DNA of 64,000 bases, from NCBI RefSeq assembly GCF_000813425.1, contig NZ_JWIB01000032.1:1-64000 (forward strand), read 5' to 3'. The notes under the pieces were generated by a model. That model ran no database searches. It worked only from the letters and a program-made list of their open reading frames with translations, and was not told the DNA's origin. Positions within the stretch are counted from its first letter, which is position 1. Each line of letters starts with the position of its first letter. Of the stretch, positions 45,547 through 52,236 are shown piece after piece. The position numbers and the translations under genes are program-made. This DNA comes from Sporosarcina sp. ZBG7A. GTDB taxonomy: Bacteria; Bacillota; Bacilli; Bacillales_A; Planococcaceae.

Positions 45547-45974
45547 ATGGAAAGATCACTTTACACTTTATTGCTCAATTTATTCATTTTACCTCTACTC
45601 CTCTTCCCCCCATATGTCCTTCTGTCCAAGAAGACATCATTTAGTATTCGGCCCTATGCAGCTTGTGGCAAAAAAGAGAACTAAGATTGCATTCGATAGT
45701 AGCAATCCCAGTTCTCCTATGTTTTATAAAATTTATTTTTTTAAAGTCGTGTTCCTTCTTAATTCGTTCCTTTAAAAATTATTCTATTCCGGTGTTGCTT
45801 TAGAAAAATGTTTTTTAAAAAACACCACATAAACCATATTTCTCTTATAAATAGAAAGTAACCTTATCGACAAAAAGATTGATCAACATGAATTCATATC
45901 CCGCCTATTATAGATTTGGTTTGATAAGAAAGTTTGATGACTTCCCATCTTTAAGTTCCAACACACGTCCCCGA
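45547..45974. other. intergenic region with one hairpin
   Basis: No gene is seen in this 428-bp AT-rich stretch. It holds one terminator-like hairpin (45670-45718). Confidence 0.5.
45670..45718 (-). terminator. terminator-like hairpin
   Basis: Arms GAGAACTGGGATTGC/GCAATCTTAGTTCTC with a T6 run on the minus strand. It would end transcripts of the small-gene island that starts at 45975. Confidence 0.7.
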
Positions 45975-46166
45975 TCAACGAAAGAACGTGGCATATATTA
46001 TAAAGCCAATTATTAATAAAAGAATCATCAGTCCAGTGCCTTTCCAACCTAAGCCACCTACTAAATCAGAAAGTACGCTCCCGTGAACACTGCTAGCTGG
46101 ATGCTTTAATTCCTTCTGCCTTAATCTTTCACGTCTTTCTTCAGGAGTTTCGTTATCTCTACTCAT
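45975..46166 (-). CDS. DUF6366-like small membrane protein
   Basis: This 63-residue protein has a charged N-terminal half (S-R-D-N-E-T-P-E-E-R-R-E-R-L-R-Q), a G-G-L-G-W-K-G-T-G turn and one C-terminal membrane helix. The pattern recalls the DUF6366 family of Bacillales. TAAGGAGTG supports the ATG at 46166. First (3'-most) gene of the small-gene island; a copy of the recurring intergenic element lies upstream. Function unknown. Confidence 0.72.
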   Translation of the reverse strand: MSRDNETPEERRERLRQKELKHPASSVHGSVLSDLVGGLGWKGTGLMILLLIIGFIIYATFFR

Positions 46167-46185
46167 TTCATCACTCCTTAAATTT

Positions 46186-46225
46186 TCTTTAAGGTGCTTC
46201 AAATTGGCCCGATCGAGGCACAACT
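46186..46225 (-). repeat. island element copy 1 (GGGCCAATTT type)
   Basis: On the minus strand this copy reads TTGTGCC, then GATCGGGCCAATTTGAAGCA, between the terminator of the Fic fragment and the DUF6366-like gene. Confidence 0.6.
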
Positions 46226-46235
46226 ATTGCTTGCA

Positions 46236-46263
46236 AAAAAAGCACCTCATAGAGATGCTTTTT
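46236..46263 (-). terminator. terminator of the Fic fragment
   Basis: Hairpin AGCATCTC/GAGGTGCT followed by TTTTTTT on the minus strand, just after the stop. Confidence 0.8.
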
Positions 46264-46426
46264 AACTGATTGTACTAAGATATAAGTCAAGAGGGTCTTC
46301 TACTTCATGTTCTACTAGCGCTATAAAGTCACTATAATTTTCTGTTGTATGTGCTTTGTCGAGCGCTTCATAACAGGACAATCGATTTTCTACCTTTATA
46401 GTTACTGGAGGAAATCCATCTTTCAT
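46262..46426 (-). pseudogene. C-terminal remnant of a Fic/DOC family gene
   Basis: This 54-codon frame reads M-K-D-G-F-P-P-V-T-I-K-V-E-N-R-L and continues Y-E-A-L-D-K-A, Y-S-D-F-I-A-L-V. This is the usual end of Fic proteins (G-Y-P-P-x-x-I-x-x-x-x-R-x-x-Y-Y-x-A-L-D). The catalytic H-P-F-x-D-G-N-G-R core is missing: upstream in the same frame is a stop codon and the preceding sequence is unrelated island DNA. So it is either a decayed gene or a captured fragment. It still has its own terminator. Confidence 0.7.
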
Positions 46427-46463
46427 TACTTTCTTACCCTTAACTTAGCCAATAATTCAAATG

Positions 46464-46535
46464 ATTGCTGATCCTTGTTAAAGAATTTAGCTCGATTGAA
46501 GGGTGACACGTATGCAATTATTGCCCCCGATTGCT
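46464..46535 (-). repeat. island element copy 2
   Basis: On the minus strand AATCGGGGGCAATAATTGCA is followed about 25 bases later by CAATCGAGCTAAATTCTTTA. It lies between the DUF3977 pseudogene and the Fic fragment. Confidence 0.6.
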
Positions 46536-46546
46536 TGATTTGTAAT

Positions 46547-46801
46547 TTAAGTACCAGCTAAACCTAAAATTAATTTAATCGCTTTTCGTGTTTTTTTACT
46601 CCATTTAAATCCCTCTCTTGAGTCTGTAATCAAAACCGTTTTACCGATCCAGATCCTCAAGTAGAGGGAATGATATTTTATTGGTCCAACTATTCCTTTT
46701 TCCTCATATTCTGTTCCATCTGCTAACTCTGTTTCAGTCCTAACCAACTACGTATTACCTATCCCGAATTCAACAAACTTCAAAGAATCAACTCTCTTCA
46801 T
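46547..46801 (-). pseudogene. DUF3977 family gene with in-frame stop codon
   Basis: The frame from ATG 46801 reads K-F-V-E-F-G-I-G-N-T, then TAG at 46748-46750, then L-V-R-T-E-T-E-L-A-D-G-T-E-Y-E-E-K-G-I-V-G-P-I. DUF3977 proteins carry a tryptophan at the stop position, so a TGG to TAG change is the simplest account. The rest (66 residues, to L-G-L-A-G-T) is intact, with I-W-I-G-K-T-V-L-I and S-R-E-G-F-K. A short product from the TTG at 46747 cannot be excluded. Function of the family is unknown. Confidence 0.72.
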
Positions 46802-46840
46802 CTTCTCTTCAAAATGGCACGAATGTAGCCCCGCCCCTAT
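46799..46840 (-). repeat. island element copy 3
   Basis: On the minus strand ATAGGGGCGGGGCTACATTC then GTGCCATTTTGAAGAGAA, ending at the start of the DUF3977 gene. The two halves are closer together than in other copies. Confidence 0.5.
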
Positions 46841-46875
46841 TCATTAAATGCATCTATTTGCTTAACAATGTCAAT

Positions 46876-47091
46876 TCATGAGTTATAGCCAAATGAGATT
46901 ATAAATATCATTGAAATCAAAGATGCAACGATAAAAATTGTAGAAATTAAAATTATAATTACGGTTAAACTTTTAGGTATGTTAGTACGATTTTTCCAAG
47001 TAGCTATCAACAGGAAAACACTCAGTAAAATTAGAATAAGAAAAAATGATAAGAAAGCAGAACGCTCTTTAATCATAACCCACAAATCCAT
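46876..47091 (-). CDS. small membrane protein, unknown
   Basis: This 71-residue protein has two predicted membrane helices (about 12-32 and 43-66) with a short basic loop (K-N-R-T) between. I do not recognise a family. AAAGGAG and AGAGGAA lie upstream of the ATG. Same strand as all genes of the island. Confidence 0.65.
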   Translation of the reverse strand: MDLWVMIKERSAFLSFFLILILLSVFLLIATWKNRTNIPKSLTVIIILISTIFIVASLISMIFIISFGYNS

Positions 47092-47102
47092 TTCCTCTGC
47101 TC

Positions 47103-47155
47103 CTTTCCGATTGCGATATAGACGAAATCGCTTATAAAGGAATAGTCCCCGTTTC
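47103..47155 (-). repeat. island element copy 4 (diverged)
   Basis: On the minus strand ACGGGGACTATTCC is followed about 30 bases later by CGCAATCGGAAAGG, directly before the small membrane protein gene. Confidence 0.4.
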
Positions 47156-47268
47156 TGGAGTCTAAGTACATATGATTGCTCACCAATAAAAAGGATTTAA
47201 AGCCGCTTTATGTTATTGGGTGAACGCCGCTGTTAGAAGAGAACATTAGAAAATTACATCTGCCGTCT

Positions 47269-48039
47269 TCATTCATTCTGGGCATTCGTTTCCTTAACAA
47301 TTTGCTTTAAGTATCCTTCTGGAATGGGTTCAGTCATTAAGATATTCTTCCAAAATGATTGATTCTCTATCGTCGTAATTTCAAGTAACAGACTATTTTT
47401 TGAGCTAAGTTTGTATGGTTCATGTATAAAAATGTCAACTGTATCACCTTGGGCAAGTGTAAGGGGGAAAACCACTTCATCACCATCTTGCTTGAAGGAA
47501 ATCGTTGCTACACTATCATAATGACCAATTAAATTAATCGTTACATCTTTCGGTGATGTATACGTATAGCGGAGTGTTTCCTCATCCTTAGTGACAACAG
47601 GAGTCTCGTCGTCTAGGATGAGAACGAGTATTGTTTCAATCGGAGGATAGTCTTCAAATGAAATTTGAATAGATAATGTACGTCCCTCTTGGGAAAGAAA
47701 ATAAACAAGTTGATCATCTGTTAATTCAACTATATCTTCTCGCAGCTCATAGCCATTTTGTGCTGCTAATACTTGTGTAGAATTAGTCTTTCCGTCCCAA
47801 TTGCCATCCGTACGTGGTGGATAGAAACCTATTGTGTCATGTGCAATTTCCATTAGATATGTATCATCATCGTGATCTACTATATAAGAAACTGCTAATG
47901 TTTTAGTTACTTCGTTAAATTGAGTGGACATAATAATAGGTTTTTCTAAACTTTCTTTTGGCCAAGTAAGGTATACACCCACAGCAATTATGGCTAATAA
48001 AATGATTATCCATTTCTTCATCTTCTTCATCTTCTTCAT
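47269..48039 (-). CDS. membrane-anchored extracytoplasmic protein, unknown
   Basis: This 256-residue protein has a very basic N-terminus with M-K-K repeated three times, a single membrane anchor (about 10-25), and a hydrophilic, D/E-rich extracytoplasmic part likely to be beta-rich (many short V/I/T strands). I do not recognise a family. The triple ATG-AAG-AAG at the start makes the true start ambiguous by up to six codons. It is the largest gene of the island and has an element copy upstream. Confidence 0.7.
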   Translation of the reverse strand: MKKMKKMKKWIIILLAIIAVGVYLTWPKESLEKPIIMSTQFNEVTKTLAVSYIVDHDDDTYLMEIAHDTIGFYPPRTDGNWDGKTNSTQVLAAQNGYELREDIVELTDDQLVYFLSQEGRTLSIQISFEDYPPIETILVLILDDETPVVTKDEETLRYTYTSPKDVTINLIGHYDSVATISFKQDGDEVVFPLTLAQGDTVDIFIHEPYKLSSKNSLLLEITTIENQSFWKNILMTEPIPEGYLKQIVKETNAQNE

Positions 48040-48124
48040 CTGTTTTAATTCCCCCCTATCGTTTTAGAAACACAAGTGTTTTTCTCTACAATTTCCATTC
48101 ACTTTAACAGAAACATTTAATTAT

Positions 48125-48195
48125 CTTCCCAAGCATTGTTAAACAATTTGGCCCTATTATGGCACAGCCCTTATGCATGAAACGCCCCGTTTGCA
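48125..48195 (-). repeat. island element copy 5 (best copy)
   Basis: On the minus strand AAACGGGGCGTTTCATGCAT is followed by GGGCTGTGCCATAATAGGGC and CAAATTGTTTAACAATGC. It lies upstream of the 256-residue protein gene. Confidence 0.65.
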
Positions 48196-48213
48196 GAAAT
48201 GAAAAAGACATAA

Positions 48214-48443
48214 TCATTTATTTTCATTATAAATTCCCCGCCTTAAATCAAAGAAACCAATTGTTCCACAGACTAAAACACCCAATCCTAAAACATCTGT
48301 AAGAATCCAGTTATTACACAGCCAGTGATTAAAACAATTAAACAAGTGAACGCAATAACTAAAGCTCCGTATTGCCCTCTCCATTTATCTAATTTTGAGG
48401 ATTGTTCATTTTCTAAAACAACCAACTCCAATCCTAAAGACAT
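48214..48443 (-). pseudogene. frameshifted small membrane protein
   Basis: From ATG 48443 the frame reads M-S-L-G-L-E-L-V-V-L-E-N-E-Q-S-S-K-L-D-K-W and a membrane helix (V-I-A-F-T-C-L-I-V-L-I-T-G), then stops at about 48299. The next frame continues with T-D-V-L-G-L-G-V-L-V-C-G-T-I-G-F-F-D-L-R-R-G and stops at 48214. A single-base indel near 48300 in a two-helix protein of about 75 residues explains this best. A truncated one-helix product is possible. Confidence 0.55.
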
Positions 48444-48477
48444 TTCTCAAACAAAATGGCCCGATTGTGATATTGCT
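48441..48477 (-). repeat. island element copy 6
   Basis: On the minus strand CACAATCGGGCCATTTTGTT, ending at the start of the frameshifted small membrane gene. Confidence 0.6.
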
Positions 48478-48551
48478 TCTTTTACTTCCCTAGATTTCTC
48501 CACCGAATATAGCAAAAAGGAATACAACATATAAAACAACCTGTTATTGAT

Positions 48552-48893
48552 TTAAAAAGTCATTTGCTTACGACTTTTAGGAATAGCTCCGAATTTAGCA
48601 ATTAAAAGAACCACTAAGAATACAAAGCAACTAAAACCAGTGTTATTACTTGTTAGTATATTTGACTGGATAATACGCATCGCAACTAAAACGTTTAACA
48701 AATAAGAAATTAGAACCCCCCCAAATGACAAACACGTTATATAATTGCCGATTAACGTCCTTCTGTAATTTGATACCGCTGTTTTATTAGCTTTTCGGAT
48801 AGTCAAGGTATCTTGAATTTGTCTAACAAAACCATATGTGAAGCCCGTAATTAAAAATACAACTACTACATAACCAATTATTTCATCTAGCAT
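48552..48893 (-). CDS. three-helix membrane protein, unknown
   Basis: This 113-residue protein has membrane helices at about 5-22, 50-70 and 85-102. GGAGAGGGTG lies upstream. No known family recognised. Same strand as the rest of the island; no clear element copy upstream. Confidence 0.65.
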   Translation of the reverse strand: MLDEIIGYVVVVFLITGFTYGFVRQIQDTLTIRKANKTAVSNYRRTLIGNYITCLSFGGVLISYLLNVLVAMRIIQSNILTSNNTGFSCFVFLVVLLIAKFGAIPKSRKQMTF

Positions 48894-49018
48894 TAATTCA
48901 CCCTCTCCACTTTGAGTTTACACCAGATACTTTTATGAGAATTTTTATTCTGGTATAAAATAGTCTAATGCTCAAAGAAGGCAAATTTCTTCTTCATGAA
49001 TTGCCCCCAATTAAGGAA

Positions 49019-49195
49019 TTAATCTTGAGCGTAATGTCTTTTAATTCTTCTATAAAAAAATATATACACCAAAGAAACTACTATGCCGATAATTCCTAAT
49101 ATGTTCACCGCCGTTGTGGAATAAGAACTAACCATAATAATCGCGATAAACAATAGTACTAAGAGAACTTGGGTAGCTCTAAATAACTTTATCAT
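49019..49195 (-). CDS. small two-helix membrane protein, unknown
   Basis: This 58-residue protein has two membrane helices (about 7-25 and 30-49) and a basic C-terminus (R-R-I-K-R-H). GGGGGAGAGG supports the ATG at 49195. Directly after its stop lies TTGGGGGCAAT, matching the 3' part of element copy 2. The MITE-like repeat lies 45 bases upstream of the start. Confidence 0.65.
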   Translation of the reverse strand: MIKLFRATQVLLVLLFIAIIMVSSYSTTAVNILGIIGIVVSLVYIFFYRRIKRHYAQD

Positions 49196-49240
49196 TACCT
49201 CTCCCCCTCTTGTATGCATGCTTTATAATAACTACACTCC

Positions 49241-49375
49241 GTTGCTTGGAGCGGAAGACGGACGACTCCGAAGGGATCAGCGTGCGCCTTGAGACCCCGC
49301 AGGGAGCGTTTTTTACGACCGAGGAGGCTCAAGCCACGCCCCTCGGAAAGCGTTCCGTCTGGAGCGCAAAGCAAC
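49241..49375. repeat. MITE-like GC-rich palindromic element
   Basis: This 135-bp block is bounded by GTTGCTT and AAGCAAC with imperfect terminal inverted repeats (AGACGG near both ends), and is clearly more GC-rich than its surroundings. Inner parts with GACCCCGCAGGGAGCG and AGGAGGCTC recall a small repeat family that I know to be frequent in Bacillaceae genomes. A reading frame across it (L-C-A-P-D-G-T-L-S-E-G) is a by-product. CTTGTATGC occurs on both sides (49209 and 49378). Confidence 0.78.
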
Positions 49376-49380
49376 AACTT

Positions 49381-49410
49381 GTATGCTAGATAGTGGCCAG
49401 ATTGCTGAAC
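49381..49410 (-). repeat. possible partial island element
   Basis: On the minus strand CAGCAATCTGGCCACTATC recalls the AATCGGGCC part of the island element. It lies just outside the MITE-like repeat. Confidence 0.35.
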
Positions 49411-49539
49411 TTTGTAACTCTTGAGTTCTACATATTAATTAAATCGCATTAAACCATTTATAAATCATCTAACCTTATTCGAATTGATCACTCTTTATTT
49501 TGAGTCCACAAACTCTCTTTCATAGCCGCGTCAAGACAA

Positions 49540-50220
49540 TTAGTTCTTAAAAAACTCATTAAAATGCTCTGGGTTTAAATTCTCCAATTCCAATTCCAGC
49601 TCATACCACTTCGTCGTTGCCTCATCCATCTGTCCAATTAACAATGGGATATTTTCTTTTTGAATTTGCTCCTTCACTCTCTGAGACTGTTCTAAATTAT
49701 AGGTTGAAAGATCTGTTCGTTTAAAAGAAACCTGATCTCCATTCGATTGCTTAAATTCAAACCTCCAAGCAAATATCGGTTCCCTTGAATATTTGTTAGC
49801 GACTCTTTTCAGAACATATGGAGTAATCTCCACGCTATCCACCGATGCCCAATCTACGGCCTGTTGCTTCCCCCACCAAGTGGACACAACAATTCCCTCT
49901 TCCTCATGGATTGCCTGATAATCATTCCAAGTGATAAACAGAAATGCAACAGTGAGGACAAACAGGCTTAGGATGAATCCCGTCAACGGTTTTCTTCCGT
50001 GGGTCCAACCAAACAGGATTTTAGGCATAATCGAAAGAACCAATACAATTAGTAAAAGAGTTCCGATTAAACCGATAGCGGAAGAAGAAGTTGGTTGAAA
50101 CCATAGAAATCCTTCACGTGCAAAGGTTTCGTTTTTCAGCTTGGAGTAGTTATTGAACACAAGGAAAATCGAAGGTATCAAAAATGTGACTTGCACAAAA
50201 ATCGCAGTGAATTTCACCAA
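49540..50220 (-). CDS. membrane protein with C-terminal PH-like region, unknown
   Basis: This protein of about 226 residues has three N-terminal membrane helices and a soluble C-terminal part starting near E-E-E-G-I-V-V-S-T-W-W-G-K-Q. That pattern recalls bacterial PH-like domains (DUF304 type), but I am not sure. The start is uncertain: TTG at 50220 or GTG at 50217, both without a clear ribosome binding site, eight bases after the stop of the preceding small gene. Coupled re-initiation, or one gene split by a frameshift, would both fit. Confidence 0.55.
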   Translation of the reverse strand: MVKFTAIFVQVTFLIPSIFLVFNNYSKLKNETFAREGFLWFQPTSSSAIGLIGTLLLIVLVLSIMPKILFGWTHGRKPLTGFILSLFVLTVAFLFITWNDYQAIHEEEGIVVSTWWGKQQAVDWASVDSVEITPYVLKRVANKYSREPIFAWRFEFKQSNGDQVSFKRTDLSTYNLEQSQRVKEQIQKENIPLLIGQMDEATTKWYELELELENLNPEHFNEFFKN

Positions 50221-50227
50221 AATCTGT

Positions 50228-50419
50228 TTAGTTAAGGAATGACCGATTCGAAGCCATTGCCAAACATTGCCCAACCATGAAAAGTGGAAACGCGAGCAAG
50301 ATGAACAGGAATAAGTAGAAAATCCCCTCCGTGAAAAGGAGACCTGTACAAGTAATTCCAAATATTAATCCGGAAGCTATGAGCAAAATCCCTATCCCTT
50401 TTTTCAACAACGTCCTCAC
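50228..50419 (-). CDS. small membrane protein, unknown
   Basis: This 63-residue protein has a basic start and two membrane helices. It ends just before the start of the next membrane protein gene and may be translated in step with it, or be the N-terminal part of the same gene separated by a frameshift. No family recognised. Confidence 0.55.
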   Translation of the reverse strand: MRTLLKKGIGILLIASGLIFGITCTGLLFTEGIFYLFLFILLAFPLFMVGQCLAMASNRSFLN

Positions 50420-50494
50420 CCCTTTTCTTACTTCTCTTACGGATTATCTCTTTCGAAAGTTTCAAATTTCTCCTGGGTATCAGTTTTTCATCCA

Positions 50495-50526
50495 ACAAAA
50501 AAGAGTGCCTTCACGGCACCCTTTTG
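50495..50526 (-). terminator. terminator of the methyltransferase gene
   Basis: Hairpin GGGTGCC-GTGAA-GGCACTC followed by a T6 run on the minus strand. Confidence 0.88.
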
Positions 50527-50534
50527 ACATCCGA

Positions 50535-51275
50535 TTATACTATTTTTTTCACCTTCACCCGATACGACAAACACTCATGTAACGGTACCCGATCATGATA
50601 CCGCCATTCTTCAAAATCCATCGCCCCTCCCGGAAAAATGCCGACGATTCTCAAACTGGCCTGTTCACACAGTTCACTAATTTCCTCTAGAGAATAACAG
50701 CGTAGGGACTGCGTTACTTTTTCCTCGGGATGATCGGTATGCCACCAACTGTCGACCATGCGATGTGCTTCTTCATCATAAAGATAAACACGACGTGCTG
50801 CGTCCACCGTCATCTCCCTACCATCCACCTGCTGCCAGTACCTTGGCTGATAGATGTCGATCAAAGCACAGCCGTCCTCCTTCATCCACTTTCGAATCCG
50901 ATTCAAGAGTCGAAGCTGGTCCTCGTCTGAACCAATTCCAAAACCATCAAAGTAGCTCACAACATCAAAAACTTCAGGCAGTTCAAACGTATAGAAATCT
51001 CCGCAATGACTTGTCAGCAGTCCATTGGAACGCTCTTTTGCAAATTCAACCAAATCGGGGACAAGCTCAAGGGTTGTCATCTCGATTCCTTGTTCTGCCA
51101 AAGCTTTTGCCATATCTCCTCTACCCGCTCCAATATCGAGCATCTCGCGAAATGGCTTCCCAACTTGCTCTTTCACTTCCTGTGCTAATTCGTTAATAGC
51201 ATCTTCCATATCCAATTCCTGATTCATCCACTCAAATTGCTTTCGATAAAAGGGCTCAACCCATGATTGTGTCAT
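50535..51275 (-). CDS. class I SAM-dependent methyltransferase
   Basis: This 246-residue enzyme has motif I L-D-I-G-A-G-R-G-D near 46-54 and the acidic motif II end. Small-molecule methyltransferase of unknown substrate. The D-G-F-G-I-G-S segment after motif IV and the W-W-H-T-D-H stretch are notable but not diagnostic. AGGAGGAATC precedes the ATG. Single gene. Confidence 0.85.
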   Translation of the reverse strand: MTQSWVEPFYRKQFEWMNQELDMEDAINELAQEVKEQVGKPFREMLDIGAGRGDMAKALAEQGIEMTTLELVPDLVEFAKERSNGLLTSHCGDFYTFELPEVFDVVSYFDGFGIGSDEDQLRLLNRIRKWMKEDGCALIDIYQPRYWQQVDGREMTVDAARRVYLYDEEAHRMVDSWWHTDHPEEKVTQSLRCYSLEEISELCEQASLRIVGIFPGGAMDFEEWRYHDRVPLHECLSYRVKVKKIV

Positions 51276-51416
51276 TTAGATTCCTCCTGTATTTTTTTCG
51301 TTTACAGAGAAGAATTCAAGTACAATAGTGTCATGGTCAACCCTCCTTTTACTAGTTAAGGATGATTATACAGTATTTTCTGATTAAATTCTATATCGTT
51401 CTGATGTCCATAGAAA

Positions 51417-52211
51417 TCATACTAACGGCGTCTTCAAATAAAACAATCCGCCATTAATAATTTCAATTCGGATAGTTGTTTCATACTGTTCCTCAATCGC
51501 TTTTTTCTCCATTGCATAACTTTCAGGCACATCCTCTACTCCCGTGTAAAAGTAATCCAGTACTCGTAAATCTCTGACTTGGCGTTGCTTCGCTTCATCC
51601 ACCCAAGTATGATCATCCTGATTCACAACGTTTTCCATCACCTCTTCAAGGCGATTTAAGGCGCGCATTGGCGGTATATTATAAGGTAAATAGTACGTAT
51701 TCGCGGATACCGATGGCGCTAAATCTAGTTTGCGGACAGACTCTTGAAACCCATCAATGACTGCACCATTCATTAAATTCATCCCTAACGAATAGAGCAT
51801 TTCTTTAGTCCGGTCACTGGAATACGTGATTTTATAATTCACTCCGAGCCATGGCGTTAGCGTGACTTGGGTCGCCTGATTTTGACCAGGTTTCTCATAC
51901 ATTTGAACAAAGGCTCCTTGTTCTTTCGTCACTTGAAACAGCTGATGAAGTCTTGGTGAGCCAAAGTGGATTCGCTCTCCTGCCAACGAGGCTGAGAACT
52001 GACTCGGATTTGTGATCAATGTAAGCTTAGCCGGATTCGGTTCTACACCCCCACTTTCAACATAACTCCAGTAATACGGGCGATTCATAATGCGTTTATC
52101 CATGTCGATCGTTAACTGAACCGTCATATGATCATAGCTTTCGTCAAGTACCCTACATTTGTTTTCATGGAAAAACCGCTGGATGTACTGATGAATTTCT
52201 TGCTGGCGCAT
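51417..52211 (-). CDS. yqhG: YqhG family protein
   Basis: This 264-residue protein matches B. subtilis YqhG in length and in context, following the SNF2 helicase gene yqhH. Function unknown. The R-Q-Q-E-I-H-Q-Y-I-Q-R-F-F start is typical. AGGTTATC upstream gives a fair ribosome binding site; the gap to yqhH is 25 bases, so one operon. Confidence 0.85.
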   Translation of the reverse strand: MRQQEIHQYIQRFFHENKCRVLDESYDHMTVQLTIDMDKRIMNRPYYWSYVESGGVEPNPAKLTLITNPSQFSASLAGERIHFGSPRLHQLFQVTKEQGAFVQMYEKPGQNQATQVTLTPWLGVNYKITYSSDRTKEMLYSLGMNLMNGAVIDGFQESVRKLDLAPSVSANTYYLPYNIPPMRALNRLEEVMENVVNQDDHTWVDEAKQRQVRDLRVLDYFYTGVEDVPESYAMEKKAIEEQYETTIRIEIINGGLFYLKTPLV

Positions 52212-52236
52212 AGATAACCTCCATTCACAAAACTAC

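Noticed and set aside
49195-49377. A 60-residue protein across the MITE-like repeat
   Set aside because: It is the by-product reading of a widespread palindromic repeat and has no ribosome binding site.
49209-49386. Target-site duplication CTTGTATGC around the MITE-like element
   Set aside because: The left copy lies 23 bases away from the element end while the right copy lies 2 bases away, so it does not fit a simple insertion.
45975-50419. Prophage or conjugative element
   Set aside because: No integrase, portal, capsid, replication or transfer genes; only small unknown genes and remnants.
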